Below, piece by piece: positions 57,261 to 64,000 of a DNA stretch of 64,000 nt (its first letter is position 1; every line of letters starts with the position of its first letter). The position numbers were made by a program, and so were the translations under genes. Source of the DNA: Gordonia insulae (GTDB lineage Bacteria; Actinomycetota; Actinomycetes; Mycobacteriales; Mycobacteriaceae); contig NZ_CP033972.1 of NCBI RefSeq assembly GCF_003855095.1, positions 3,720,001 to 3,784,000 on the forward strand. Direction: 5' to 3'. The notes under the pieces are model-generated. The model saw only the letters and a list, made by a program, of their open reading frames with translations, was not told the origin of the DNA and searched no databases.

Positions 57261-58439
57261 ATGAACGCCGAGGACGACACCACTCCCGACGACGATCGCT
57301 GGGTCACTCTGCCCGCCGACGCCGGAGTGGACGACGCCGACGACCCACATCGCGACGACGAACCACCGGCCAGCGGTGGCTGGAAGCGATCGTTGCTCGC
57401 CAACCCGGTGCGCGTGGTGCTCTCCGCGGTCGTCATCGGTGCGATCGTGGCAGGTGCGATCGCGCTGGCCATGGGTGTCTTCAACGACAGCGGCAGCGTC
57501 GGGGGCACCAACATCGGCGAAGGTGAACGCCTCGCCGAGAACGCCTTCACCGAATCCGTCGCCGGCGACTGCCTCGATTGGGCGGCCGGCGACCCCGGCA
57601 ACCCGACCAAGGTGACGTGCGACCAGAAGCACCGGTTCGAGGTCGCGGGACCGCTCGACACCGCGCTCCTCCCCGGCTCCGAGTTCGGCGAATCCGCGCA
57701 GTGGCCCGGGACCGAACGATTCACCGCCATCCGCGACGAGCAATGCCCGGTGATCGTCGACGGCTACCTCGACGGCCGCCTCGATCCGCAGGGCCGATTC
57801 TCCGTCGGCATGATGTACCCGTCGCAGGTCCAATGGGACAAAGGGGCACGTGAGCTGCGCTGCGGCCTCCAGCAGACCGGCAAGGACGGCGCCCCCGAGC
57901 AGTTCGTCGGACGCGTCGCCGACCAGGACCAGTCGTTCCAGTGGCCGCCCGGCACCTGCATCGGCATCGACCGGGCCACCAAGCAGCCGACCACCCCGGT
58001 GAACTGCACCGAGGCCCACGCGTTCCAGACCACCGGGACCGTCGTCCTCGCGCCGCGCTTCGGCGACCGGCTGTCGGGCAAGCCGTGGCCCGGCGTCGCG
58101 GCGCAGAACGACTACCTGCGCTCGATCTGCCCGGTGCAGGCGACGCGCTTCCTCGGTGGCAAACCGAAGCTCGACGCCACCACCCTCAATGTGCAGTGGT
58201 CGGTCCTCTCGGAGCCGAGTTGGCTGGCCGGCAGCCGGACCGCGGTCTGCTACCTGGGTCTGCCCGACGGCGGTGGCTTCGCCACGTTGGTCGGCGACGC
58301 ACGGTCGACCCTGCTGATCAACGGCAAGCTGCCCGTCCCGCCACCGCAGGCGCCACCCGGGCGGGCGTTGCCGACGCCGGTGCCGCTGCCCCCGGGCATC
58401 GCACCCAATCCCGCCGAAGAGCCGGCCCCGGCCGGGTGA
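57261..58439 (+). CDS. Septum-formation family membrane protein (Rv3835-like)
   Basis: The 392-residue protein has an acidic cytoplasmic N-terminus (about residues 1-45) and one transmembrane helix (VVLSAVVIGAIVAGAIALAM, about 50-75). A large external part carries two copies of a Cys-containing module typical of the septum_form (PF13845) family: GDCLDWAAGDPGNPTKVTCDQKHRFEVA and GTCIGIDRATKQPTTPVNCTEAHAFQTTG, with further Cys in DEQCPVIVDGYL and SICPVQATRFL. The tail is Pro-rich. M. tuberculosis Rv3835 sits in the same place between serS and Rv3836. The biochemical role is unknown; a wall- or septum-related function is inferred from the family name only. The downstream metallopeptidase follows after 4 bp. 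Confidence 0.87.
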   Translation: MNAEDDTTPDDDRWVTLPADAGVDDADDPHRDDEPPASGGWKRSLLANPVRVVLSAVVIGAIVAGAIALAMGVFNDSGSVGGTNIGEGERLAENAFTESVAGDCLDWAAGDPGNPTKVTCDQKHRFEVAGPLDTALLPGSEFGESAQWPGTERFTAIRDEQCPVIVDGYLDGRLDPQGRFSVGMMYPSQVQWDKGARELRCGLQQTGKDGAPEQFVGRVADQDQSFQWPPGTCIGIDRATKQPTTPVNCTEAHAFQTTGTVVLAPRFGDRLSGKPWPGVAAQNDYLRSICPVQATRFLGGKPKLDATTLNVQWSVLSEPSWLAGSRTAVCYLGLPDGGGFATLVGDARSTLLINGKLPVPPPQAPPGRALPTPVPLPPGIAPNPAEEPAPAG

Positions 58440-58443
58440 TGTG

Positions 58444-58794
58444 ATGCCGGTCCGCATGTCCGACGACGAGTTCGACGGGCTGGTGTCCGACGCGCTCGAC
58501 ACCATCCCCTCCGAGCTGACCGACAACATGTCGAATGTGGTGATCCTGGTGGAACCGCATCATCCGGAGGAGCCGGGCATCCTCGGGCTCTACCACGGTG
58601 TCGCGCTCACCATGCGTGACCACGAGTACGGGGGCTTCCTCCCGGACACCATCACCGTCTACCGGGAACCTCTGCTCGCGATGTGCAACAGCCGCGACGA
58701 GGTCGTCCACGAGGTCGCGGTGACCGTCATCCACGAGATCGCCCACCACTTCGGGATCGACGACGACTGGCTGCACGCCAACGGGTGGGGCTGA
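58444..58794 (+). CDS. Zincin-like metallopeptidase (Rv3836-like)
   Basis: The 116-residue protein contains the zinc-binding motif VTVIHEIAHHFGIDD (HExxH with a following His) near residue 98, typical of the metallopeptidase_type-1/DUF1025 family. The preceding core has ILVEPHHPEEPGILGLYHG and DTITVYREPLLAMC. Known relatives are small single-domain zincins of unsettled substrate. It begins at ATG 58444 just after the septum protein's stop; a GTG at 58441 is in frame. Position, sequence and size equal M. tuberculosis Rv3836, so co-expression with the Rv3835 relative is probable. Whether it is an active protease has not been established from sequence alone. Confidence 0.87.
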   Translation: MPVRMSDDEFDGLVSDALDTIPSELTDNMSNVVILVEPHHPEEPGILGLYHGVALTMRDHEYGGFLPDTITVYREPLLAMCNSRDEVVHEVAVTVIHEIAHHFGIDDDWLHANGWG

Positions 58795-58823
58795 GCGGCA
58801 CCGGGTGCTGGAAGTCTCCGCGC

Positions 58824-59486
58824 TCAGCCCATCGGGTCGGTGACCAGCGGCTCGTCGACGCGCGGACCGAACGGCCCGGTGACCGCACCCCAGCGGAGTA
58901 GGCGCCACAGTCCGTCCACGTACTCCAGTTCGATGCTGCCGGTGTTGCGCAGGTGGGTGCTCGCGGCGAAGGTCGGGTCGACGCCGGCCAGGCGTGCGGC
59001 GATGAGCCGGATCGCCGCACCGTGGCTCACCACGTAGACATCGCGCGGGTCCTCGCCGGCCAGGTGACGCCCGCTCAGTTCGTCGATCACCGGCAGGTAA
59101 CGGTCGTAGACCATCGCCAGTGATTCGCCACCGGGGATACGTGCCTCGAGCTCACCTCGGTGCCACCGGTCGACGACGTCCTTGAACACCTCGTGCGCGT
59201 CGTCGTCGAACCGATCCTCGAGCTCGCCGACCTGCACCTCGTGGATACCGTCGGCCACAGCGGGTTCCACTCCCCAGACCGACCCCATGAGCTCCGCGGT
59301 CTGTTGCGCCCGGCGGGCCTGCGAGCTCACCAGGATCGCGGGCTCGGCGATCGGGTGTTCCAGCGCGAAGCGGACCCCTTGGCGCACACCGAAGTCCGTG
59401 AGAGCGGCGCCGGGAAGCGCGGTGTCGAGGCGGCGCATGACATTGGAGGTGGTCTCGCCGTGCCGGACCAGATGGAGGCGCGCCAC
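58824..59486 (-). CDS. Histidine phosphatase superfamily (phosphoglycerate mutase-like)
   Basis: The 220-residue protein has the histidine phosphatase signature LHLVRHGETTSN with the phospho-accepting His, SSQARRAQQTAELM, a Glu-rich patch in IHEVQVGELEDRF, and the second catalytic His in VVSHGAAIRLI. It corresponds to Rv3837c. Members of this small group hydrolyse or transfer phosphate on varied metabolites, so genuine phosphoglycerate mutase activity should not be assumed. The GTG at 59486 overlaps the pheA stop by one base (TAGTG), so the two genes are translationally coupled, as in M. tuberculosis. Confidence 0.9.
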   Translation of the reverse strand: MARLHLVRHGETTSNVMRRLDTALPGAALTDFGVRQGVRFALEHPIAEPAILVSSQARRAQQTAELMGSVWGVEPAVADGIHEVQVGELEDRFDDDAHEVFKDVVDRWHRGELEARIPGGESLAMVYDRYLPVIDELSGRHLAGEDPRDVYVVSHGAAIRLIAARLAGVDPTFAASTHLRNTGSIELEYVDGLWRLLRWGAVTGPFGPRVDEPLVTDPMG

Positions 59487-60436
59487 TAGCGGACCTCCCC
59501 CCGTCGCAGGCCGTCGAACCAGGCGACACTCTCGGCGGTGTCCGGCGGTGCCGCACCGCTGCGGCGATCGACCGGCCAGGACCCGAGGTAGACCACCCGC
59601 TCGCATCGCCGGTACAGCGCCCGCAACGCCTCGCCGACGGCGTCGTCGTCGAGGTGCCCGACGGCGTCGAGGAAGAACCGGTACGAACCCGGCACGTCTC
59701 GTCGCGGGCGGGATTCGATGCGCGTCAGATCGATTCCACGCGAGGCGAATTCATCCATCGACGTCATGAGACTGCCGGGCACGTTGGGCAGATCGAGGAT
59801 CACCGACGTCCGGTCGGCACCGGTGGCGGCGGGCGGCGCGGCGGGCGGGCCGATCAACAGGAAGCGGGTGTACGCGTCGTCGACGTCGGCGACACCGTCC
59901 GCGAGCACCACGAGACCGGACATCTCGGCGGCCAGCGACGTGGTCACGGCGGCATCCGCGCGTCCCGCGGCGACGTCGGCGGCTGCGGCTGCATTCGACG
60001 ACGCCGTGACGAATTGCGCTCCCGGATAGAGCTTCTCCACCGACTCGCGGACCTGCGCCGCGGCAACCGGGTACGCGGCGATGGTGCGCACGGCCGACGC
60101 CGCGATCGGGTCGGCCGCGCCGATCGTGAACGCGACGTCGAGCACCACCTCGGCGAAGACCTGCACCCGGCCGTCGGTACCCGTGCCGGGCGGCACCAGG
60201 CCGTCGGCGGTCGCGGGGACCGCGCCCTCCACCGAACTCTCGATCGGCACGCATCCGAAGTCGACGGCACCGGTGCGCACCATCTCGATGGTCGCCGCCG
60301 GACTGTTCGCCGCGATCTTCTGCACCGCACCGACCGGACGGGGCGCGCTCTGCAGCGGCAGGCGCGTCGCGATCAGCTTGTCGAGGGCGATCTCGGTGAA
60401 CGTCCCCGAGGGCCCGAAGTATGCGAACACAGACAC
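59486..60436 (-). CDS. pheA: Prephenate dehydratase
   Basis: PheA converts prephenate to phenylpyruvate in phenylalanine biosynthesis. The 316-residue protein has a periplasmic-binding-protein-like PDT domain (about residues 3-190), starting AYFGPSGTFTEIALDKL and ending with the catalytic TRF in DDAYTRFLLIG. A C-terminal ACT regulatory domain (about 205-285) follows, with the allosteric-site IESRPRRDVPGSYRFF. The GTG at 60436 begins VSVFAYFGP. It corresponds to Rv3838c and is coupled to the phosphatase gene. The 144-bp gap upstream also contains the IdeR box and promoter of the divergent DUF2470 gene. Confidence 0.96.
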   Translation of the reverse strand: MSVFAYFGPSGTFTEIALDKLIATRLPLQSAPRPVGAVQKIAANSPAATIEMVRTGAVDFGCVPIESSVEGAVPATADGLVPPGTGTDGRVQVFAEVVLDVAFTIGAADPIAASAVRTIAAYPVAAAQVRESVEKLYPGAQFVTASSNAAAAADVAAGRADAAVTTSLAAEMSGLVVLADGVADVDDAYTRFLLIGPPAAPPAATGADRTSVILDLPNVPGSLMTSMDEFASRGIDLTRIESRPRRDVPGSYRFFLDAVGHLDDDAVGEALRALYRRCERVVYLGSWPVDRRSGAAPPDTAESVAWFDGLRRGEVR

Positions 60437-60500
60437 GACAAAAGCCTAGTCGAGGTCCGGGGTGGCCCGATCCGGGTTTCGAACCGGACGGAATTGAACA

Positions 60501-60529
60501 TTGACGTACACCGAGCCGGCACTTAGGTT
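60501..60529 (+). promoter_or_regulatory. Promoter of the DUF2470 gene overlapping the IdeR box
   Basis: TTGACG (60501-60506) and TAGGTT (60524-60529) are spaced 17 bp, with the predicted start near 60536 and a leader of about 45 nt. The -10 coincides with the iron-box, so a bound IdeR would prevent initiation. Confidence 0.5.
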
Positions 60530-60541
60530 AGGGTTACCTTC
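60523..60541. promoter_or_regulatory. IdeR/DtxR iron box
   Basis: TTAGGTTAGGGTTACCTTC matches the consensus TTAGGTTAGGCTAACCTAA at 15 of 19 positions, with both half-site cores intact. It overlaps the -10 of the gene at 60581, predicting repression under iron excess. The relative Rv3839 is reported as an IdeR-controlled gene in M. tuberculosis. Confidence 0.75.
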
Positions 60542-60580
60542 ATTACCTAGACCACTACCGCTGAAGAGTGAGGGAGTCGC

Positions 60581-61336
60581 ATGACCCACGCCGTCACCGA
60601 CCGCCCGTCGGATGCCGAACTGATCCAGACCGCGTGCCGCCGGGTGACCGGTGCGACGCTCGCCGTCGAGGGCGCGGAGACCACCCCGGTCAACGTGGTC
60701 CACCTGTTCGAGTCCCAGGCGTTCGTCCTGGTCCCGACGGACGGCGAGGCGATGACGCTCGCCGACGACAGCAACGGGGGCCTCGCCGCCATGGTCGAGG
60801 TCACCGACTGCGCGCCCATCGACCTGCGCGAACGCGTCCGGTCGCTGATATGGCTCAACGGTCACCTGCACGCGGTCCCGGCGAATCTCGAGCGCGACCT
60901 GGCCCTGGAGATAGTCACCGAGCACCCCGACGACGGGCTCCTCGACATCGGCCACGGCTACTCGATGCTGCGCCTGCAGATCGACAGCGCGGTCATCGCA
61001 ACGGCGTCCGGTGCCGCATCGGTGTCGGCCCCCGATCTGGCCGGCGCCACACCCGACCCGTTCTGGGAGTACGAGGGTGACTGGATCGCCCACCTCGACG
61101 CCGACCACGCCGACGTGATCGGACAGCTCGCACGCAAGCTGCCGCGGAACCTCCGCGATGGCCGGGTGCGCCCCCTCGGGCTGGACCGCTTCGGCATCCG
61201 CTTCCGCATCGAGGGCCCGGGCGGCGACTCCGACGTCCGGATGCCCTTCCCCCGGCCCGTCGCCGACGTCTACGAACTCTCCCAGGCGCTGCGCAATCTG
61301 GCCGGGTGCCCGTTCATGAACAGCCTGCCGGACTGA
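60581..61336 (+). CDS. DUF2470 domain protein (Rv3839-like), iron-regulated
   Basis: The 251-residue protein has an N-terminal split-barrel-like region (about residues 10-160) and a C-terminal DUF2470 domain marked by HLDADHADVIGQLARKLP and PLGLDRFGIRFRIEG. DUF2470 domains also occur at the end of HugZ-type heme-degrading or heme-binding proteins, so a heme or iron role is plausible. No heme-ligand motif can be claimed. It starts at ATG 60581, about 40 bp after an IdeR box, and Rv3839 in M. tuberculosis has the same box. It is divergent from pheA, as in M. tuberculosis, and the CPBP protease gene follows after 35 bp. Confidence 0.85.
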   Translation: MTHAVTDRPSDAELIQTACRRVTGATLAVEGAETTPVNVVHLFESQAFVLVPTDGEAMTLADDSNGGLAAMVEVTDCAPIDLRERVRSLIWLNGHLHAVPANLERDLALEIVTEHPDDGLLDIGHGYSMLRLQIDSAVIATASGAASVSAPDLAGATPDPFWEYEGDWIAHLDADHADVIGQLARKLPRNLRDGRVRPLGLDRFGIRFRIEGPGGDSDVRMPFPRPVADVYELSQALRNLAGCPFMNSLPD

Positions 61337-61371
61337 CCTCGGGTCGCGCATGACCCCGTAGGCTGGCCGCC

Positions 61372-62181
61372 ATGCGCGCGACCGTCCGAGCTGTGCTCAA
61401 CCCCGTGCGGCCGGCCGGGATCGACGTGGTCACCGACCGCACCGAACGTCGGGCGATCGTCGTCGAACTGGTCATCGTCGGGATCCTGACCTTCCTGTTC
61501 TCCGCGATCGCGGCGGCACTCTCGCTGATCGAGGCGCAGTTGGCCGGCGGGATCGGCAACACCACGGTCGCGCTCAACCCGTCTCGCTCGGATCTCGACT
61601 GGATCGACTTCGCCCGCCAGCTGATGAGCGCGATCCGCCTGTTCGCGATCGGCGCGCTCGGCATCTATCTGTTGTGGCGCAGCGGTATCGGACTACAGCG
61701 CGTCGGCCTGGGCCGGTGGTCGCCGCGCCGCGACGTCCCCGTGGGTCTCGGCCTCGCCGCCCTCATCGGCCTTCCCGGGCTCGCTCTGGTCGCCATCGCC
61801 CGCGCCCTCGGTATGAACGCCCACCTCGTGCCCAGCGAGGTCGACGGTGTGTGGTGGCGCTGGCCGATCCTGATCCTCATCGCGATCGGCAACGCTGCCG
61901 CGGAAGAGATCATCGTGGTGGCCTACTTCATCACCCGGCTGCGTCAGCTCGGGACGTCGGAGAACACCTCGCTGGCCGCGAGTGCGGTGTTGCGCGGTGG
62001 GTATCACCTCTACCAGGGCGTCGGCGCAGGCCTGGGCAACATCGTCATGGGTCTGGTCTTCGGTCGGTTCTTCCAGATCACGTCACGGGTCTGGCCACTG
62101 GTGATCGCGCATGCCCTGATCGACATCGTCGCGTTCGTCGGCTACGCGTTGCTCCACGATCACCTGAGCTGGGTGGGGTGA
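61372..62181 (+). CDS. CPBP family intramembrane metalloprotease
   Basis: The 269-residue protein has about seven or eight hydrophobic helices and the CPBP (Abi/CAAX-processing) motifs. The EExx motif appears as AAAEEIIVVAYFITRL, followed by LAASAVLRGGYHLYQG with the conserved His, and VIAHALIDIVAFVG with the last His. In eukaryotes and bacteria these proteins cleave near membranes, or act in bacteriocin self-immunity and prenylated-peptide processing; many have no known substrate. The ATG at 61372 follows the DUF2470 gene by 35 bp, so it might share the iron-regulated transcript. There is no peptide or bacteriocin gene nearby. The motif order suggests an intact active site. Confidence 0.88.
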   Translation: MRATVRAVLNPVRPAGIDVVTDRTERRAIVVELVIVGILTFLFSAIAAALSLIEAQLAGGIGNTTVALNPSRSDLDWIDFARQLMSAIRLFAIGALGIYLLWRSGIGLQRVGLGRWSPRRDVPVGLGLAALIGLPGLALVAIARALGMNAHLVPSEVDGVWWRWPILILIAIGNAAAEEIIVVAYFITRLRQLGTSENTSLAASAVLRGGYHLYQGVGAGLGNIVMGLVFGRFFQITSRVWPLVIAHALIDIVAFVGYALLHDHLSWVG

Positions 62182-62205
62182 CCGACTCGTCGGGCGGTCC
62201 GGGCA

Positions 62206-62892
62206 TCAAACAACCAGGGAATCCAACGGATAGGGCGGTTGCCCGACGCCGACGACGCGCACCGCGCCGGATGGCGTGACCTCTGCGAGGCGCGCGTCGA
62301 CCGGTGCCCGACCGCCGACGGAGACGGTCACGCCGACCACCCGCTCATCCTTCCAGCGGCGCGCGTCGTCGCCGAAGACCGTTCCGGCCCAGTGGTAGCG
62401 GCCATCAAGGGGGTCGATCGCACCGGTGATGCGCAGACGCGCCGATGCCGTGTCGCCGTCGGCCACCAGCAGCGCGTCACCGTCGAACACGTCGTCGTCG
62501 ATCGAGGCCGATCCGATCCAGTCGTAGTGGTCGGGATGAAAGTGCCGCAAGCGTTTCCGGAGTTTCCGTGCCGACCCTGCGGCCGACCATTCGATCTGGA
62601 CGGGTCGTCGCACGACCACCGACCTCGCGCCGGTCACCACGAAATGCTGGATCAGATCCACGAGGTAGCCGACGGCCCGGTCGTCGTGCAGGAACAGCTC
62701 GCCCGGCCGGTCCGCGGCGGCGACACCCAGGAAGCTTCCCGCCGGCGCCTGTTCCTCACGCACGCACAGGTCACCGGGAGACGCGTGGTCGACGACGTCG
62801 ATCATCAACGGCGACTTCTCGATCCGAGACAGGAACGCCCGCGCGAGCGGCCCGTGGCCGTGCACCGCGACCGACGTGGGATCGACCGTCAC
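62206..62892 (-). CDS. DUF4873 domain protein
   Basis: The 228-residue protein has an N-terminal section (about 1-110) starting VTVDPTSVAVHGHGPLARAFLSRIE, which resembles the first strand-helix of a Rossmann fold without a good glycine motif. A C-terminal DUF4873 domain (about 140-228) has DGRYHWAGTVFGDDARRWKDERVVGVTV. DUF4873 occurs as a partner or fusion of flavin-type monooxygenases and diiron oxygenases in actinobacteria; its function is unknown. The GTG at 62892 overlaps the diiron oxygenase stop (GTGA), so it is co-translated with that enzyme. It may be an accessory, binding or delivery subunit. The 24-bp region after its stop is convergent with the CPBP gene. Confidence 0.78.
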   Translation of the reverse strand: MTVDPTSVAVHGHGPLARAFLSRIEKSPLMIDVVDHASPGDLCVREEQAPAGSFLGVAAADRPGELFLHDDRAVGYLVDLIQHFVVTGARSVVVRRPVQIEWSAAGSARKLRKRLRHFHPDHYDWIGSASIDDDVFDGDALLVADGDTASARLRITGAIDPLDGRYHWAGTVFGDDARRWKDERVVGVTVSVGGRAPVDARLAEVTPSGAVRVVGVGQPPYPLDSLVV

Positions 62893-63803
62893 CGGAGAAA
62901 CCCGCCCCGCCGCCAGCCGTACCGGGAGACCCGACTCATCAGTCCAGCATCCTCGAGGAATGCTGCGAGGGAGGCGAACCCGCGGACCTGGGCCTCGCGG
63001 AACGTCGGGTTGGCCCGGGCCGCCCGGGCGGCGGCACGACCGTCGAGTCCGGCCCGCGTGTACATCGCCGGATTGGTGAACAGGCGCTGGAAGAGCACAC
63101 CGGCGACGGCATGACCGTTGGCCGCGACGAACGTCTCCCACCGCCCGCGGACCGGCTTGCGACGCATGATGCCGTCGCGGGCGAACCCGATGTGACGCGC
63201 CTCTTCGGCCACGTGCACCTGCATCAGGCGCGCGATGAGTGGTTGCAGCTCGGGGTCGTCGAGCATCTCGCGCTGCAAGGCGTCGAAGATCTCCTCGCCG
63301 ACGAGAGCGGCCACCCACAGCAAACTGCCGCGGAGAGCCTGCGGCAGTAGTGCCATCACCGTCCGCTCCCACAACCGCATCGAGAAGGGTCGCGCGCCGG
63401 CCCACTCGATTGCCCGGCCGAACATCACCATGTGCCGGCATTCGTCGCCCATCTCGGTCAACGCGTAGTGCGTGGTGGCCGACGCCGGGTCCGCGGTCAT
63501 CAACCGGGCCAACAGGGTGCGGTTCAACAGGTTCTCGAACCAGATGCCGACGGACAGGATGTTGGCCATCTCCTGCCGGGACACCTCGATGCGCTGTTCG
63601 GTCGACAGCCCGTCCCAGAGGTCGGTGCCCGCCAGCGACAGCACCGACGGTGGCAGGAAGTAGCGGTCGGGCTCGGGGTCGCGTTCCCAATCGAGATCGA
63701 CGATCGGCGCGTACGACCGCTTGACCGAGCCCTTGATCAGTCGGCGGGCTATCGCGTCCCGCCCACCTGCGTCATCACGTCTCACCTGCGTGGTCGTCGT
63801 CAT
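62889..63803 (-). CDS. AurF-like diiron oxygenase
   Basis: The 304-residue protein belongs to the AurF (p-aminobenzoate N-oxygenase) family, four-helix-bundle diiron enzymes. Ligand motifs appear in the expected order: RQEMANILSVGIWFENLL, then EMGDECRHMVMFGRAIEW (ExxxH), VGEEIFDALQREM, and HVAEEARHIGFARDGI (ExxxH). AurF turns an aryl amine into a nitro group; relatives act on other amines or carbon positions, so the substrate is open. The ATG at 63803 has GGAGG 9 nt before it; the earlier in-frame start at 63845 lacks one. It is co-translated with the DUF4873 gene and has a clear promoter upstream. A divergent regulator may begin at 63968. Confidence 0.85.
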   Translation of the reverse strand: MTTTTQVRRDDAGGRDAIARRLIKGSVKRSYAPIVDLDWERDPEPDRYFLPPSVLSLAGTDLWDGLSTEQRIEVSRQEMANILSVGIWFENLLNRTLLARLMTADPASATTHYALTEMGDECRHMVMFGRAIEWAGARPFSMRLWERTVMALLPQALRGSLLWVAALVGEEIFDALQREMLDDPELQPLIARLMQVHVAEEARHIGFARDGIMRRKPVRGRWETFVAANGHAVAGVLFQRLFTNPAMYTRAGLDGRAAARAARANPTFREAQVRGFASLAAFLEDAGLMSRVSRYGWRRGGFLR

Positions 63804-63841
63804 CGGACACCTCCGGATCGTCGTCGGGTCTGTGACCTCCG

Positions 63842-63870
63842 ACACTAGGACCGCGGTCGTTATGTGTCAA
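63842..63870 (-). promoter_or_regulatory. SigA-type promoter of the AurF-like gene
   Basis: On the minus strand TTGACA (63870-63865) and TAGTGT (63847-63842) are spaced 17 bp; transcription should begin near 63835, about 30 bp before the ATG. A repeated TGACA (spaced TGACA-N8-TGACA, overlapping the -35) could be a regulator site. Confidence 0.6.
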
Positions 63871-63967
63871 TACTCACTGTCACAATAGCCAGTGATCTTC
63901 TTCCGCGTCCGGTCCGCGGACGCTGACACAGGTCGAATCCGCAACGGCGATGCGTACATTGGTTGGG

Positions 63968-64000
63968 ATGAACGAGCCGGATCCGCCGATGATGCGCAGG
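63968..64000 (+). CDS. Start of a gene cut by the window end
   Basis: An ATG at 63968 opens a frame reading Met-Asn-Glu-Pro-Asp-Pro-Pro-Met-Met-Arg-Arg up to the window end. TACATT at 63955-63960 would give a leaderless start at it. Orientation, divergent from the AurF-like gene, fits a regulator (TetR is common in this setting), but only 11 codons can be read. Confidence 0.4.
   Translation, partial: MNEPDPPMMRR

Noticed and set aside
60523..60541. Possible terminator hairpin for pheA divergent region
   Set aside because: The sequence is a good IdeR box overlapping a -10, and both flanking genes start here rather than end.

Overview
The window reads as one chromosomal segment of a high-GC, mycolic-acid-containing actinobacterium (order Mycobacteriales). 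Its core is the mycolate and arabinogalactan assembly locus in the order known from Mycobacterium tuberculosis Rv3799c-Rv3809c: accD4, pks13, fadD32, a culp6-type cutinase-like hydrolase, two antigen-85-type mycolyltransferases, aftB, ubiA, a PAP2 phosphatase, glfT2 and glf. Farther right, the genes match relatives of Rv3811, Rv3813c-Rv3816c, Rv3818 and Rv3834c-Rv3839. Gene density, codon bias and dispersed GC-rich repeats fit Gordonia or a near relative; the genus is an inference. I see no tRNA, rRNA, CRISPR array, insertion sequence, prophage or replication origin.

Layout. 0-5 kb is accessory: a SnoaL-like protein, a VIT1-type transporter, a LexA-boxed DUF222/HNH protein, a Dps ferritin and a degenerate EAL-DICT protein. 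5.2-27.6 kb, all on the minus strand, is the envelope locus, with an F420-type oxidoreductase and a DUF732 lipoprotein inserted. 27.7-30.9 kb (+) is a tightly overlapping four-gene cassette (GT2, acyl-CoA dehydrogenase-like, PIG-L deacetylase, NodS-like methyltransferase). Its enzyme set resembles Nod-factor chemistry, and it is my leading candidate for an undescribed pathway. 31-36.7 kb holds a GAF-ANTAR regulator, a SpoIID/LytB protein behind MtrA-like 9-mers, a CPA1 antiporter, an ECF sigma factor with an acidic partner, and a divergent Asp-rich repeat protein.

37-44.6 kb (-) is a membrane-stress cluster: IniA- and IniC-like dynamins, a membrane-anchored Hsp70-like protein and an Rv1747-like FHA-ABC exporter. 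It starts inside an array of eight 14-bp tandem repeats. 45-52.8 kb holds a lipoprotein, a peptidoglycan amidase, a HAD phosphatase, two acyltransferases, an MBL-Rieske protein and a TetR regulator. 53-64 kb holds two paralogous 10-TM-type transporters around a DUF1801 gene, serS, an ankyrin protein, a septum-formation protein, a zincin-like metallopeptidase, a phosphoglycerate-mutase-type phosphatase, pheA, an IdeR-boxed DUF2470 gene, a CPBP protease, and a DUF4873/AurF-like diiron pair.

How the genes work together. FadD32, AccD4 and Pks13 activate, carboxylate and condense meromycolate and the alpha branch. The antigen-85-type enzymes move mycolates onto trehalose and arabinogalactan. UbiA and the PAP2 protein probably make the decaprenyl-phosphoryl-ribose precursor. 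Glf and GlfT2 build the galactan, and AftB adds terminal arabinofuranose. The flanking lipoprotein, SpoIID and amidase genes and the Ini/Hsp70/FHA-ABC cluster fit envelope maintenance. Visible regulatory inputs are a LexA box, an IdeR box, a CRP/GlxR-type palindrome and MtrA-like repeats.
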